Shown here: piece after piece, positions 25,842-34,776 of the stretch | How positions within the stretch are numbered: the first letter of the stretch is position 1 | Layout of the letters: every line of letters starts with the position of its first letter | Assembly: GCF_002868845.1 (NCBI RefSeq) | Contig: NZ_PKUB01000015.1 | Location: 62,513 to 107,182, forward strand | Source: Desulfuromonas sp. | GTDB lineage: Bacteria > Desulfobacterota > Desulfuromonadia > Desulfuromonadales > BM501 | Reading direction: 5' to 3' | Length of the DNA stretch: 44,670 bases | The notes under the pieces: generated by a model | What the model saw: the letters and a program-made list of their open reading frames with translations, nothing else | What the model was told of the DNA's origin: nothing | Databases searched by the model: none | Program-made: the position numbers and the translations under genes

Positions 25842-27290
25842 TTACCCCTTGAGCTTCTTCATCAGCAGTTCGTTGACGGTCCCCGGATTGGCCTTGCCCC
25901 GGCTCTCCTTCATCACCTGACCGACGAAGAAGCCGATCAGCTTTTCCTTGCCGCCCCGGAACTGCTCGACCTGGGACGGGTTGGCGGCGATCACCGCATC
26001 GACGATCGTCTCGATGGCGCCGGTGTCGGTGACCTGCTTGAGCCCCTTTTCCTCGATGATCGCGTCGGCCTCTTCGCCGCTCTTCCACATCTCCTCGAAG
26101 ACCGTCTTGGCGATCTTGCCGGAGATGGTGTTGTCGTCAATGCGGGCGAGCAGGCCGGCGAGCAGGGGCGCGCTCACCGGAGCGGAGGAGATGGCGATCG
26201 CCTCTTCGTTGAGCCGCCGCTTGACCTCGCCCATCACCCAGTTGGCGCAGGCCTTGGGGTTGGCGTGGCGCTCCACGACGGCGTCGAAGTAATCGGCCAC
26301 CGCCCGGTCGGCGCAGAGCACCTCGGCGTCGTAGCGGGGAAGTCCGTACTCCCGGACAAAGCGCTCGAGCTTGGCTTCGGGCAGCTCGGGCAACTCGCCC
26401 CGCACCCTCTCGATCCACTCCTCGGAGACCACGAGGGGCACCAGGTCGGGATCGGGGAAATAGCGATAGTCGTGAGCCTCCTCCTTGCCGCGCATGGAGC
26501 GGGTGGTGCCGTTGCTGCTGTCGAAGAGGCGGGTCTCCTGGATCACCCGGCCCCCCTCGTCGAGGATCTCGGCCTGGCGCTCGACCTCGTACTCGATTGC
26601 CTGCTTGATGAAACGGAAGGAGTTGATGTTCTTCAGTTCGGCCCGGGTGCCGAGCTCCTTCTGATTCCAGGGGCGGATCGAGACGTTGGCGTCGCAGCGG
26701 AAGGAGCCCTGCTCCATGCTGCCGTCGCAGACCCCGAGGTAGACGACGATCTGGTGCAGCTTCTTGAGGTAGGCGATGGCCTCGTCGGCCGAGCGCATGT
26801 CCGGCTCGGAGACGATCTCCAGCAGGGGGGTGCAGGCCCGGTTGAGGTCGGCGAAAGAGTGCCCCGCCGTATCCGGGGAGTCGCCGTGGACCAGCTTGCC
26901 GGCGTCCTCCTCCATGTGGATGCGGGTGATGCCGACGGTCTTGGCCCCGCCCTTCTCCGTCTCGATATCCAGGCGGCCGTGCTCGCAGATCGGAAGCTCG
27001 AACTGGGAGATCTGGTAGCCCTTGGGCAGGTCGGGGTAGAAGTAGTTCTTGCGGGCGAAGATGGAGCGGGGGGCGATGGCGCAGCCCGTGGCCAGGCCGG
27101 TGCGGATGGCGTATTCGACGACCTTCTCATTGAGCACCGGCAGGGCGCCGGGCAGGCCGAGGCAGACCGGGCAGGTCTGGCTGTTCGGTTCGCCGCCGAA
27201 GGCCGTGGAGCAGCCGCAGAAGATCTTGGTGGCGGTGGTGAGCTGGACGTGGACCTCCAGGCCGATGACGACTTCGTATTTGGAATTCAT
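25842..27290 (-). CDS. gatB: Aspartyl/glutamyl-tRNA amidotransferase subunit B
   Basis: 482 aa, standard length. GatB kinase-like domain: GLEVHVQL at the start, zinc cysteines CGC (about 26-28) and CPVC (about 40-43), then conserved runs such as [10 protein letters not shown] and [18 protein letters not shown]. The C-terminal helical/YqeY domain occupies about 330-482. It phosphorylates Glu or Asp charged on tRNA-Gln or tRNA-Asn so that ammonia from GatA can amidate it. Start ATG with CGAGG upstream. A period-7 fold-back element separates it from gatA. A full gatCAB set indicates indirect Gln-tRNA and/or Asn-tRNA synthesis. Confidence 0.97.
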   Translation of the reverse strand: MNSKYEVVIGLEVHVQLTTATKIFCGCSTAFGGEPNSQTCPVCLGLPGALPVLNEKVVEYAIRTGLATGCAIAPRSIFARKNYFYPDLPKGYQISQFELPICEHGRLDIETEKGGAKTVGITRIHMEEDAGKLVHGDSPDTAGHSFADLNRACTPLLEIVSEPDMRSADEAIAYLKKLHQIVVYLGVCDGSMEQGSFRCDANVSIRPWNQKELGTRAELKNINSFRFIKQAIEYEVERQAEILDEGGRVIQETRLFDSSNGTTRSMRGKEEAHDYRYFPDPDLVPLVVSEEWIERVRGELPELPEAKLERFVREYGLPRYDAEVLCADRAVADYFDAVVERHANPKACANWVMGEVKRRLNEEAIAISSAPVSAPLLAGLLARIDDNTISGKIAKTVFEEMWKSGEEADAIIEEKGLKQVTDTGAIETIVDAVIAANPSQVEQFRGGKEKLIGFFVGQVMKESRGKANPGTVNELLMKKLKG

Positions 27291-27307
27291 GGAAAAACCT
27301 CGTTGGT

Positions 27308-27365
27308 AGCCAGAAGCCGGTATCCAGAAGCCGGAGTCAAAAAGACTCTCCTGGCTCCCGGCTTC
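27308..27365. repeat. Intercistronic period-7 fold-back element between gatA and gatB
   Basis: Heptads such as AGCCAGA and AGCCGGT repeat in phase from 27308, then after GTCAAAAAGAC the sequence turns to complementary heptads (CCTGGCT, CCCGGCT). The centre GAGTC-AAAAA-GACTC is a perfect stem, and the outer GAAGCCGG and CCGGCTTC also pair. It lies within the 75-base gap between the two genes. Confidence 0.65.
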
Positions 27366-28823
27366 CTAGATGTCCGCCTTTTTCTCGTGCCACACGGTCG
27401 CCTGCTCGAAGGCGTGCCCGGCGCGCAGGATGTCCGCCTCTCCGAAAGGCTTGCCGACCAGCTGCAAACCGACCGGAAGCCCGCCGGCGGAGAGGCCGCA
27501 GGGCAGGCTCATGCCGCAGGTGCCCGCCAGATTGACGGGAATGGTGAAGATGTCCGAGAGGTACATCTGCAGGGGGTCACCGGTCTTCTCGCCGATGTTG
27601 AAGGCGGGGGTGGGCGCCACCGGGGTGAGCAGCACGTCGACCTTGGCGAAGGCATCGAGGAAGTCCTGACGGACCAGGGTGCGCACCTTCTGGGCCTTGA
27701 GGTAGTAGGCGTCGTAGTAGCCGGAGGAGAGGGCGTAGGTGCCGAGCATGATGCGCCGCTTGACCTCGTCGCCGAAGCCGGCGGCCCGGCTGCGGTTGTA
27801 CATGTCGATGAGTCCGCCGCCCTCGTCGACCCGCTCCCCGTAGCGCACCCCGTCGTAGCGGGCGAGGTTGCTCGAGGCCTCGGCGGTGGCGATGAGGTAG
27901 TAGCAGGCCACGGCGTAGTCGGTATGGGGCAGGCTGACCTCGACGAACTCCGCCCCCAGGCTCCGGTAAACGGCGATGGCCCCCTCCACGGCGGCCTTGA
28001 CGTCGGGGTCGAGGCCCTCGATGAAGTATTCTTTCGGCTGGCCGATCCGAAGTCCCTTGACCCCCTCCCGGAGAGATTCCAGGTAGTCGGGGACCGGGGT
28101 GTCGACGGAGGTGGAGTCGGCGGGATCGTGACCGGCCACCGCCTGAAGCATGGCGGCGCAGTCCTCCACGTCGCGGGCCACCGGCCCGACCTGGTCGAGG
28201 GAAGAGGCATAGGCGATGACCCCGTAGCGGGAGACCCGGCCGTAGGTCGGCTTGAGACCGACCACCCCGCAGTGGGAGGCGGGCTGGCGGATGGAGCCGC
28301 CGGTATCGGTACCGAGGGCCGCCGCCGCCATTCGGGCGGCCACGCAGGCCGCGCTGCCGCCAGAGGAGCCGCCGGGGACGGTCTCCGGGTTCCAGGGGTT
28401 GCGGGTCGGGCCATAGGCGCTGTTCTCGTTGGAGGAGCCCATGGCGAACTCGTCCATGTTGAGCTTGCCGAGCAGGACGGCGCCGCTCTGCTTGAGCCGG
28501 GCCCAGGCGGTGGCGTCGTAGGGGGCGACGTAGTTGTCGAGGATTTTGGACGCGCAGGTCGTGCGGACCCCCTCGGTGTTGAAAATGTCCTTGAGGGCCA
28601 CGGGGATGCCGGTCAGGGGGCCGGCCTCGCCGGCGGCGATGCGCCGGTCGGCTTCGGCGGCGGCGGCCAGCGCCTGATCCTCGCACACGGTGACGTAGGC
28701 GTTCACCCGGGCGTCGGCCTCGGCGATCCGGGCCAGAAACGCCCGGGTCAGCTCGGCGGAGGAGACCTTCTTGTCGGCGAGCATCCGCTGCAGCTCGCGA
28801 AGGGTCAGTTCGGTCAATTCCAT
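27366..28823 (-). CDS. gatA: Aspartyl/glutamyl-tRNA amidotransferase subunit A
   Basis: 485 aa from the ATG at 28823 (GGAG upstream); the longer frame begins in the repeat element and is not credible. Amidase-signature enzyme with Lys78 (ALKDIF), Ser153 in GGSSGGSAA and nucleophile Ser177 in [10 protein letters not shown], the complete Ser-cisSer-Lys triad. It hydrolyses glutamine and passes ammonia through a tunnel to GatB. The tail WHEKKADI is normal for GatA. It lies between gatC and gatB, with repeat elements in both gaps. Confidence 0.97.
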   Translation of the reverse strand: MELTELTLRELQRMLADKKVSSAELTRAFLARIAEADARVNAYVTVCEDQALAAAAEADRRIAAGEAGPLTGIPVALKDIFNTEGVRTTCASKILDNYVAPYDATAWARLKQSGAVLLGKLNMDEFAMGSSNENSAYGPTRNPWNPETVPGGSSGGSAACVAARMAAAALGTDTGGSIRQPASHCGVVGLKPTYGRVSRYGVIAYASSLDQVGPVARDVEDCAAMLQAVAGHDPADSTSVDTPVPDYLESLREGVKGLRIGQPKEYFIEGLDPDVKAAVEGAIAVYRSLGAEFVEVSLPHTDYAVACYYLIATAEASSNLARYDGVRYGERVDEGGGLIDMYNRSRAAGFGDEVKRRIMLGTYALSSGYYDAYYLKAQKVRTLVRQDFLDAFAKVDVLLTPVAPTPAFNIGEKTGDPLQMYLSDIFTIPVNLAGTCGMSLPCGLSAGGLPVGLQLVGKPFGEADILRAGHAFEQATVWHEKKADI

Positions 28824-28851
28824 GGTTTCTCCAGAGCAAGTGCGTAAGGAA

Positions 28852-28919
28852 AAAGGATAAAGGTCAAAAGATAAAAGGGGGGGAACCTTCACCCTTGGAC
28901 CTTGCACCTCGATCCTGTT
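28852..28919. repeat. Intercistronic period-7 fold-back element between gatC and gatA
   Basis: Four purine heptads in strict phase from 28852 (for example AAAGGAT then AAAGGTC), a G-rich turn, then heptads starting CCTT or CCTC (from 28886). The second half is roughly the reverse complement of the first, so the RNA could form an imperfect hairpin. Confidence 0.65.
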
Positions 28920-29207
28920 TTATTCAATGACCTTGGGAACCCGGAAACCGGCCGGGTCAGGCTCGGGGGCGTTGCGCAGGGCCTTCTCCAGGCCGATGGA
29001 GGGTCGCACCGCATCCTCGCGAAAGGCGTTCTCCATCGGCACGGCATGGGCGGTGGGCAGGATGCCCTCGGTGTCGAGCTCGTTGAGCTTCTCCACGTAG
29101 CCGAGGATGGCGTCCATCTGGCCGGTCAGGGCCCCTATCTCCTCGGGCTTCAGGGCGAGCCTGGCCAGGCGCGCGACATGCTCCACCTGTTCGCGGGTGA
29201 TCTTCAT
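28920..29207 (-). CDS. gatC: Aspartyl/glutamyl-tRNA amidotransferase subunit C
   Basis: 95 aa, standard. It begins with MKITREQVEHVARLARLAL and contains LTGQMDAILGYVEKLNELDT, the conserved GatC helices that wrap around GatA. It stabilises the GatAB complex and has no catalytic residue. It is the first gene of the leftward operon gatC-gatA-gatB-mtnA-glnE. Start ATG at 29207, preceded by ATGGAGG. A promoter candidate lies about 55-80 bases upstream. Confidence 0.96.
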   Translation of the reverse strand: MKITREQVEHVARLARLALKPEEIGALTGQMDAILGYVEKLNELDTEGILPTAHAVPMENAFREDAVRPSIGLEKALRNAPEPDPAGFRVPKVIE

Positions 29208-29258
29208 CGGGAAAAACCTCCATCCGGTGATGCCTTTACCGTCGATTCTGAAAAGGGC

Positions 29259-29288
29259 AAATTAGCACGGAGACGGCCGGGATATCAA
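29259..29288 (-). promoter_or_regulatory. Promoter candidate of the gatCAB operon
   Basis: On the minus strand TTGATA (29288-29283), 18 bases, TAATTT (29264-29259). The -35 is good and the -10 moderate. The position about 55 bases before gatC is suitable. Confidence 0.4.
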
Positions 29289-29404
29289 GCCATAAGACGA
29301 GACACGGGGAGCGCAGGCGAAAGGTTGCGAATTCCTGCAGGCATGTAAGAATATTAAAAACATCGCCCGCTGCGGAGCACCCATCCTCACCCAAGGAGAC
29401 AACC

Positions 29405-30055
29405 ATGAAAAGACTCTTGACCTGCGTCGCCCTGGCATCTCTCATCGTTGCGGGTTGCGCCCAGGCGCCGACCAAGGCCCAGCAGGGCGCCGCCATCGGG
29501 GCCGGCACCGGCGCCGCGGTCGGGGCCGGGCTCGGCCAGCTCATCGGCGGCGACACCGAGGCGACCCTGATCGGCGCGGGCGTGGGGGCCGGCCTCGGCG
29601 GTATCGCCGGAGGCTCGATCGGCAGGTACATGGACCAGCAGGAAGCCTCCATGCGCCAGGCCGTCGCCGGGATGGAGGGCGCCAACATCCAGCGCAACGC
29701 CAACCTGCTGGCCGTGACCTTCAAGTCCGACGTGCTGTTCGACGTCGGCTCCTCGTCCCTGAAGCCGGGCTCCTACGACGAGATGCACCGTGTCGCCCAG
29801 GTGCTCAACCAGTACCCCCAGACCACCATTTTGGTCGCCGGGCACACCGACAGCAGCGGCTCGGAGCAGTTCAACCAGCAGCTCTCCGAGCGCCGCGCCA
29901 TGACCGTGAAGAACACCCTCGTCGGCCAGGGGGTCAACCCTGCGCGCATGACCACCATCGGTTTTGGCGAAAGCAAGCCGATCGCCGACAACGGCAGCGA
30001 GTACGGCCGCCAGCTCAACCGGCGGGTAGCGATCACCATCACCCCCCAGCAGTAA
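29405..30055 (+). CDS. OmpA-family lipoprotein with glycine zipper
   Basis: 216 aa. Lipoprotein signal with VAGC (Cys 18). Residues about 28-80 are a glycine-zipper region (GAAIGAGTGAAVGAGLGQ and a second similar run) that probably inserts in or lies along a membrane. Residues about 100-216 are the OmpA C-terminal peptidoglycan-binding domain, with the HTDSSGSEQFNQQLSERRA signature (Asp and Arg bind meso-diaminopimelate) and the NRRV end. It likely tethers the outer membrane to the cell wall, like YiaD-type proteins. Start ATG with AAGGAG upstream. It is a single gene ending at a very strong terminator. Confidence 0.93.
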   Translation: MKRLLTCVALASLIVAGCAQAPTKAQQGAAIGAGTGAAVGAGLGQLIGGDTEATLIGAGVGAGLGGIAGGSIGRYMDQQEASMRQAVAGMEGANIQRNANLLAVTFKSDVLFDVGSSSLKPGSYDEMHRVAQVLNQYPQTTILVAGHTDSSGSEQFNQQLSERRAMTVKNTLVGQGVNPARMTTIGFGESKPIADNGSEYGRQLNRRVAITITPQQ

Positions 30056-30076
30056 TCTTCCACCGGCATCGACAAG

Positions 30077-30124
30077 AACCAGAGAGGCCCTCCCCGGCAA
30101 ACGCCGGGGAGGGCCTCTCTGGTT
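30077..30124 (+). terminator. Terminator of the OmpA-like gene
   Basis: A perfect 22-bp inverted repeat (30077-30098 with 30103-30124) around the 4-base loop AAAC, ending in GGTTTC. Such a long stem should stop transcription on the plus strand, and it also separates this gene from the convergent tatA. Confidence 0.85.
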
Positions 30125-30162
30125 TCACGGGGGGAGTCTGCCCGGGTGAATGAATGCGGGCG

Positions 30163-30189
30163 AAAAAAAAGCCCGCGCGATGCGCGAGC
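30163..30189 (-). terminator. Terminator of tatA
   Basis: On the minus strand GCTCGCGC, loop ATC, GCGCGGGC (one G-U pair; 30189-30171) followed by eight T (30170-30163). Confidence 0.88.
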
Positions 30190-30212
30190 TCGGAAAAAGG
30201 AAGGAGGCAGGC

Positions 30213-30401
30213 CTACTCCTCCTTCTTGTCCTCCAGATGCTTGTCGTCCTCTTGCTCCCCTTCGGCCTCCTTCACTCCCTGCTTGAAATTGCGCAGCCCC
30301 TTGCCGAGGGCGCCGCCGACCTGGGGAAGCTTGCCGGCTCCGAAGATGATGAGGACCAAAACGAGGATGATAATCAGTTCCTGAGTGCCAAGACCGAACA
30401 T
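30213..30401 (-). CDS. tatA: Sec-independent translocase subunit TatA/TatE
   Basis: 62 aa. It has one N-terminal membrane helix after [14 protein letters not shown], the FGAGKLP hinge and the amphipathic helix [18 protein letters not shown], then a charged tail. It forms the size-variable pore through which folded twin-arginine precursors cross the inner membrane. TatB and TatC are not in the window, so it is an orphan tatA, as is common in this group. Start ATG with AGGAG upstream; promoter and terminator are both strong and private. TatA and TatE cannot be separated by sequence alone. Confidence 0.95.
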   Translation of the reverse strand: MFGLGTQELIIILVLVLIIFGAGKLPQVGGALGKGLRNFKQGVKEAEGEQEDDKHLEDKKEE

Positions 30402-30434
30402 GGGCGATGTCTCCTGTGTGCGAATTTATTCTAT

Positions 30435-30463
30435 TTTATACTCTTTTTTGGAAAAAACCTCAA
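30435..30463 (-). promoter_or_regulatory. tatA promoter
   Basis: On the minus strand TTGAGG (30463-30458), exactly 17 bases, TATAAA (30440-30435). The spacer holds TTTTTTCCAAAAAA, a near-palindromic A/T-rich run. It is placed about 35 bases before the tatA start. Confidence 0.7.
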
Positions 30464-30513
30464 CCTGAAGCCGAGCCGGCGGCAAAACAGCCCGCAGCAG
30501 ATCCAGCCGGACC

Positions 30514-31734
30514 CTATCGGGCCTCCGCCCTGCTCCCCCGAGGCAGCCGCAGCGACAGGGCACCGGCGATCAGCACGAAGAACACCGACACCCAGAGACA
30601 GCCGACCAAGCCGGCCGCCTGGAACACCAGGCCCGACAGGAGGGTGCCGACCAGGCGCCCGGCGGCGTTGGCCATATAGTAGAAGCCGACGTCGAGGGAT
30701 ACCGTTTCGCTGTCGGTGTAGACCAGAACCAGGTAGGAATGGACCGCGGAGTTGACGGCGAAGACCAAACCGAACAGCGCCAGCCCGGCGACCACCGTCA
30801 GCCGCGGCGAGAGCCCCGCCCCGACGCCGAGGGCGATCAGCGCGGTGAGGCCCGCCAGGGCAAAGGCCCCGAGGCTCGCCGTGCCGCCCCGGGGCGTGCC
30901 TCCGGCCAGGCCGCGACGAAGCAGGACCGGGGCCAGGGACTGCACCCCTCCGTAGCCGATCACCCACAGGGCCAGGAATCCGCCGACCTGGGGATGGCTC
31001 CAGCCGAGACCGGCCGAGAGATAGACCGGCAGGCCGACCGCGAACCACACGTCCCGGGAACCGAACAGAAAGAGGCGGGCCGCCGAGAGAAGGTTGATGT
31101 CGCGGCTCTTGGAGAGGATGCGGGAGAACTTGACCTTGCCCCCCGTCCTGCCCATCCCCTTCGGAAAAGAGAGGACCGAAAGGACCAGCACCAGGGCCAG
31201 GACCGCCGCCATGGCCAGCAGCGCCGCCCGAAAGCCGAACCAGACCAGCAGCACCCCGCCGAGGAAGAAACCGGCCCCCTTGAGGGCGTTCTTGGAGCCG
31301 GTCAGGACCGCCACCCACTTGAAGAGGGCGCCCTGGGCCTCCCCGGGGACCAGGAGCTTGATGGCGCTCTTGGAGCTCATCTTGGTCAGGTCCTTGGCGA
31401 TCCCGGAAAGGGCCTGGGCCCCCATCACCCAGGCCACGGAAGCGAGAACCGACCAGCCGGGATCGAGCTGGGCGAGCAGGCAGAGGGCGGCGACCTGCAG
31501 GGCGAGCCCGGCAAAGAGAGTGATCTTCAGCCCCATGCGGGAGCCGACCCACCCCCCGACCAGGTTGGTGACCACGCCGAAGAACTAGTAGAGCAGGAAG
31601 AGGAGGGCGATCTGGGCCGGCGCGTAGCCGAGTTCGTGAAAATGGAGCAGCACCAGCATGCGCAGGGCGCCGTCGGTGAGGGTGAAGCCCCAGTAGGCCC
31701 CGGTAACGAGGGCGTAGTTGCGCAGGTCGGTCAT
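30514..31734 (-). pseudogene. arsJ: ArsJ organoarsenical efflux MFS transporter, interrupted by an amber codon
   Basis: The frame from the ATG at 31734 begins TDLRNYALVTGAYWGFTLTDG and runs in one phase to 30514, about 406 codons with twelve-helix MFS character. Codon 50 is TAG (31587-31585), between LLFLLY and FFGVVTNLVGGW. In ArsJ proteins as I remember them this position is Glu (LLYEFFG), so a single G-to-T change of GAG would explain it. Nothing else is damaged. ArsJ exports 1-arseno-3-phosphoglycerate made by its partner GAPDH, whose gene lies immediately upstream. Options are a recent nonsense mutation, a sequencing error, or readthrough. An internal GTG at 31575 could start a truncated protein, but that would lack the first helix. 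Identity is strong; functional state is open. Confidence 0.82.
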
Positions 31735-31805
31735 GGCGGGCTGGGTCCTGAAACCTTTACTTTTCGAAATGGGGGAAAGAGTGGCCCCGGGCAAGGCCCT
31801 CTTCA

Positions 31806-31903
31806 ACGCAGAGATGCCAAGACGCAGAGGGGGAACCAGCCCCCGACCTCAAGCTTACAGCCTACACCTTACAGCTGCCGCTGCGCCCTTGCGCGTCTCT
31901 GCG
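31806..31903. repeat. Intercistronic fold-back element between GAPDH and arsJ genes
   Basis: Ends CGCAGAGA (31807-31814) and TCTCTGCG (31896-31903) are perfect complements. ACGCAGAG is doubled at 31806 and 31822. The middle has in-phase heptads from 31852 (AGCTTAC, AGCCTAC and two more variants). Same style as the elements in the gat operon. Confidence 0.6.
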
Positions 31904-31917
31904 GCCACCCAGGCCAT

Positions 31918-32925
31918 TCAAAGAGCCAGCGCGACTTTCCGGCACAGCTCCATCATCCGGTGAACGTAGCCCATCTCGTTGTCGTACCAGACCAGCACCT
32001 TGAGCTGGGTGCCGTCCACGACCATGGTGGAGAGGGCATCGACGATCGCCGAGCGCGGGTCGCTCTTGAAGTCGACCGAAACCAGGGGCCGCTCCTCGAT
32101 GCCGAGGATCCCCTCGAGAGAGGTGCCGGCCGCCTCGCGGAACAGGCCGTTGACCTCCTCGGCGGTGACCGGCCGCGTCATCTCGAAAACCGCGTCGGTG
32201 AGCGAGGCGTTGAGCAGGGGGACGCGCACCGCGTGGCCGTTGAGCTTTCCCTTGAGTTCGGGGTAGATGAGGGCGATGGCGGTGGCCGAGCCGGTGGTCG
32301 TGGGGATCAGGGAGAGGCTCGCGGCCCGGGCCCGGCGCAGGTCCTTGTGCGGCGCATCGACGAGGATCTGGGTGTTGGTCATGTCGTGGATGGTGGTGAA
32401 CGCCCCGCGGGCGATGCCGATCTTCTCCTGCAGCACCTTGACCACCGGGGCCAGGCAGTTGGTGGTGCAGGAGGCGGCGGTGAGCAGGTGGTGCCTGGCG
32501 GGGTCGTAGAGGCCGTCGTTGACCCCCACCACGACGTTCAGGGCGCCTTCTTTCACGGGAGCGGCGACGATGACCTTTCTCACCCCCCGGTCGAAATAGG
32601 GCTGCAGCAGCTCCGGGGTGCGGAACCTGCCCGAGGCCTCGATGACGATGTCGACCCCGGCCTCGGCCCAGGGGACCTCCCCGGGCGTAGGGTGCCCGGA
32701 GAAGCCGACCTCCACGCCGTCGATGACGATGCTCTTCTCCGCCGCTGCCACCTGCCGCGCCCAGCGGCCGTGCACCGAGTCGAACTCGACCAGGTGGGCG
32801 GCGGCCTCCGGGCCGCCCTTGACCTCGTTGACGTGAACGATGTCAAGCTCCGGCCAGTCCCAGGCGGCCCTCAGGGCGAGGCGCCCCATGCGGCCGAAAC
32901 CGTTGATGCCTACGCGTATGCCCAT
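31918..32925 (-). CDS. ArsJ-associated glyceraldehyde-3-phosphate dehydrogenase
   Basis: 335 aa from the ATG at 32925. NAD-binding [17 protein letters not shown] at the N-terminus, catalytic Cys153 in ASCTTNC and His179 in [10 protein letters not shown], with the normal GAPDH C-terminus ([16 protein letters not shown]). The phrases [11 protein letters not shown] and [12 protein letters not shown] are those of the GAPDH subfamily encoded beside arsJ. In that pathway the enzyme uses arsenate in place of phosphate, and the product 1-arseno-3-phosphoglycerate is exported by ArsJ, giving arsenate resistance. A role in central glycolysis is less likely given the context. It lies between ccdA and arsJ; GGGGAG precedes the start. 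Confidence 0.9.
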   Translation of the reverse strand: MGIRVGINGFGRMGRLALRAAWDWPELDIVHVNEVKGGPEAAAHLVEFDSVHGRWARQVAAAEKSIVIDGVEVGFSGHPTPGEVPWAEAGVDIVIEASGRFRTPELLQPYFDRGVRKVIVAAPVKEGALNVVVGVNDGLYDPARHHLLTAASCTTNCLAPVVKVLQEKIGIARGAFTTIHDMTNTQILVDAPHKDLRRARAASLSLIPTTTGSATAIALIYPELKGKLNGHAVRVPLLNASLTDAVFEMTRPVTAEEVNGLFREAAGTSLEGILGIEERPLVSVDFKSDPRSAIVDALSTMVVDGTQLKVLVWYDNEMGYVHRMMELCRKVALAL

Positions 32926-32976
32926 CCTCGTCACTCCCCTTTTTCTCCGCTTGGCCCTCCCCGCCGGAAGGCCGGT

Positions 32977-33011
32977 CTCGCTCCTCGCTCCTGGTTCCAG
33001 ACTCCTATTGC
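32977..33011. repeat. Short period-7 element between ccdA and GAPDH genes
   Basis: Five in-phase heptads from 32977, the first two identical (CTCGCTC, CTCGCTC), followed by CTGGTTC-like variants. A complementary half is not obvious, so this may be a partial copy of the fold-back family. Confidence 0.5.
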
Positions 33012-33044
33012 CACCCTTTCCTGCGGCGGGGAACATGTCCGTCC

Positions 33045-33713
33045 CTACCATCGCTGGTAGAAGAGGTAGACTCCCCCGAGGGCGATGGCCGCGCCGCTCA
33101 GTCGCCTGCTCCAGACAGAGAAGCCGCTCAACCCCCGGTTCTTGGCAAAAGCCTCCACCAGGCCGGCGCTGGCCCCGGCCACCAGAAGGAGGACGCTGTG
33201 GCCGAGGGCGTAGGCGAACAGGAGCAGGGTCCCGTAGAGCACGTCGCCGCCGCCGGCGACAAAAGCCAGCAACACCACCAGAACCGGCGTGGCGCAGGGA
33301 GAGGAGGCCAGGCCGAAGAGCAATCCCATGATCAGGGCGCCCAGCAGCCCCTTTCGCGAGGTTTTCAGACCCTCAGGGAAAGGAAGTCGCACCGTGAAAA
33401 GCCCCATCAGGCTCAAACCCATGAGGACCGCCAGGCCGGCGACCGCCAGGGGCCAGAACCGGCCGATGTCGCCGAAGAGGGTGCCGAGGTAAGCGGCCGC
33501 CGCCCCGAAAGCGGTGAAGGTGGCAGACAGGCCGAGAACGAAGGCCGCCGAATAGCTCCAGGCCTTCCTGCGGTCCCCGTCCGCGTACCCGCCGACGAAC
33601 CCGACCACCAGGGGGACGATGGCCAGCACGCAGGGGGACGCCGAGGACAGGATGCCGCCGGCAAGGGCGGCTCCGATGGCGAGCAGAGGATGGTCCGCAA
33701 GGAGAGTTTCCAC
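33045..33713 (-). CDS. CcdA-type transmembrane thiol-disulfide transporter
   Basis: 222 aa with six predicted helices. The two redox cysteines sit in [12 protein letters not shown] (Cys28) and [11 protein letters not shown] (Cys140), the two-half CcdA/DsbD layout. It carries reducing equivalents from cytoplasmic thioredoxin to periplasmic thiol proteins. The periplasmic thioredoxin encoded just upstream (34116-34511) is an obvious partner. GTG start at 33713 with weak GGGA upstream; an ATG alternative is not present nearby. CcdA is best known from cytochrome c maturation, but the arsenic-type neighbourhood suggests a dedicated role here (inference). Confidence 0.88.
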   Translation of the reverse strand: METLLADHPLLAIGAALAGGILSSASPCVLAIVPLVVGFVGGYADGDRRKAWSYSAAFVLGLSATFTAFGAAAAYLGTLFGDIGRFWPLAVAGLAVLMGLSLMGLFTVRLPFPEGLKTSRKGLLGALIMGLLFGLASSPCATPVLVVLLAFVAGGGDVLYGTLLLFAYALGHSVLLLVAGASAGLVEAFAKNRGLSGFSVWSRRLSGAAIALGGVYLFYQRW

Positions 33714-33820
33714 GTTGTTTCCCGATGAATCTCTGAGCGCATCAAAAAAAACGCGCCGGTTATACGGTATACTGCCGGTAAATGAAAATCCGCTTCATCC
33801 TACCAAAAGGAGGTTCGACC

Positions 33821-34030
33821 ATGAAAGCCTTTGTGATGCTGCTGGGAGCCCTTTTTGTGCTGAGCGCCTGCGCCGCCACCCCGCCCTCGAAACGGGCCAA
33901 GGTGGAGGCCTATTGCAAAACCCACGCGAAGAAGGTCACCCTCAGCGGCTCCCCGGACGTGGAGAGCGTGTTTCGCGACTGCGCAGAGCTCGAGGGAATC
34001 CACGAGATTGAAGTCAGGGAGGCCGAATAG
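33821..34030 (+). CDS. Small lipoprotein of unknown function
   Basis: 69 aa from the ATG at 33821, chosen because AAAGGAGG lies 7 bases upstream; an earlier in-frame ATG at 33782 has no ribosome site. Lipobox LSAC (Cys 17), then a short soluble part with two further cysteines (AYCKTH and RDCAEL) that could pair. It is transcribed opposite to the surrounding arsenic cluster, from a possible -10 TATACT at 33768-33773 with no clear -35. I do not recognise the family. The two cysteines and the CcdA/thioredoxin neighbours hint at a redox substrate, but this is speculation. Confidence 0.7.
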   Translation: MKAFVMLLGALFVLSACAATPPSKRAKVEAYCKTHAKKVTLSGSPDVESVFRDCAELEGIHEIEVREAE

Positions 34031-34115
34031 CCCCCCGATCGCAAGCCGGGGCAATTGCCCCGGCTTGCCGCCCCAGCAACGAAACGACGAGGATGCCGAT
34101 CGGCCGGCGCAATCC

Positions 34116-34511
34116 CTAGCGCGGCAGAAGCCCTTTCAGGTTTCCGTCGATACCCTCCCGGTCCATGAACCCCACGTGCCGAGACACCTCCCTGCCGGCG
34201 GGATCGAAGAAAATCTGCGTCGGTATCAAGCGAATCCCGTAGGGCCTGGCGACGTCCCCCTCCTCGTGAACGTCCACGAAAATGATCGCGGCCCTTCCGG
34301 CATAGTCCTTTTCCGCCTGCTCCAGGATGGGTTTCATCTTCTTGCAGGGAACGCAGGTTCCCGCGCCGAAATCGACCATGGCAGGCCGCCCCGAAGCGCG
34401 AGCAGCCTTGATGGTTTCCGCGGAACCCTCACCCCGCGGCGCCTGCTCCGCCGAGGCTCCCATCGCCAACAGAAGCCCGACCAGCAGCGCCGGAAATACC
34501 TTGAACGCCAT
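34116..34511 (-). CDS. Periplasmic thioredoxin-like protein
   Basis: 131 aa. Signal peptide (residues 1-21, ending ASA), then a thioredoxin fold with active site CVPC (Cys53, Cys56) in DFGAGTCVPCKKMKPIL and a cis-Pro in RLIPTQIFF. The Val-Pro pair differs from the usual Gly-Pro of thioredoxin. It is likely kept reduced by the CcdA protein encoded downstream and reduces an unknown periplasmic partner. Start ATG with GGGGGGAGAG upstream; 11 bases separate it from the small thiol protein gene upstream. Confidence 0.88.
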   Translation of the reverse strand: MAFKVFPALLVGLLLAMGASAEQAPRGEGSAETIKAARASGRPAMVDFGAGTCVPCKKMKPILEQAEKDYAGRAAIIFVDVHEEGDVARPYGIRLIPTQIFFDPAGREVSRHVGFMDREGIDGNLKGLLPR

Positions 34512-34522
34512 ATCTCTCCCCC

Positions 34523-34753
34523 CTATTCCAGAAACGTCTTGATCTCTTCGGCCGAAGCGACCCGGCCGCTGAATTTGATCTGCCCGTCGATCGCCAGCCC
34601 CGGGGTCTTCAGGATACCGTAAGCGAGGATTTTCTGCATCTCCTCCACCTTGACGACCTCCGCCGCCACCCCGGTCTCGCTGACCGCCTTGCGGGCGTTC
34701 TCGAACAGAGTCTTGCAGTTTTTGCAGCCGGGACCGAGCACTTCGATTTTCAT
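34523..34753 (-). CDS. Small thioredoxin-like thiol protein (TM0996/MTH895 type)
   Basis: 76 aa from the ATG at 34753 with GGAGGAG upstream (the longer frame starts before this site). A glutaredoxin-sized fold with CKNC at Cys10-Cys13 (GPGCKNCKTL) and a cis-Pro in LKTPGLAIDG. Genes of this type (redox-active disulfide protein 2) often follow ArsP-type permease genes, as here. It has no signal peptide and so is cytoplasmic. It probably delivers electrons to, or hands a thiol-bound substrate to, the permease. The exact reaction is unknown. Confidence 0.87.
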   Translation of the reverse strand: MKIEVLGPGCKNCKTLFENARKAVSETGVAAEVVKVEEMQKILAYGILKTPGLAIDGQIKFSGRVASAEEIKTFLE

Positions 34754-34776
34754 GGGATCTCCTCCGCGAGAAAGGG

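Noticed and set aside
27049-27309. Possible fusion or extension of gatA upstream through the repeat gap
   Set aside because: The frame is open only because the heptad element has no stop. The family start and ribosome site are at 28823 for gatA and 27290 for gatB.
28852-28919. CRISPR-like array
   Set aside because: The repeat unit is 7 bases, degenerate and inverted in the second half, with no spacers and no cas genes in the window.
31585-31587. Pyrrolysine codon in arsJ
   Set aside because: There is no sign of Pyl genes here, and MFS transporters do not use pyrrolysine. A nonsense mutation or sequence error is simpler.
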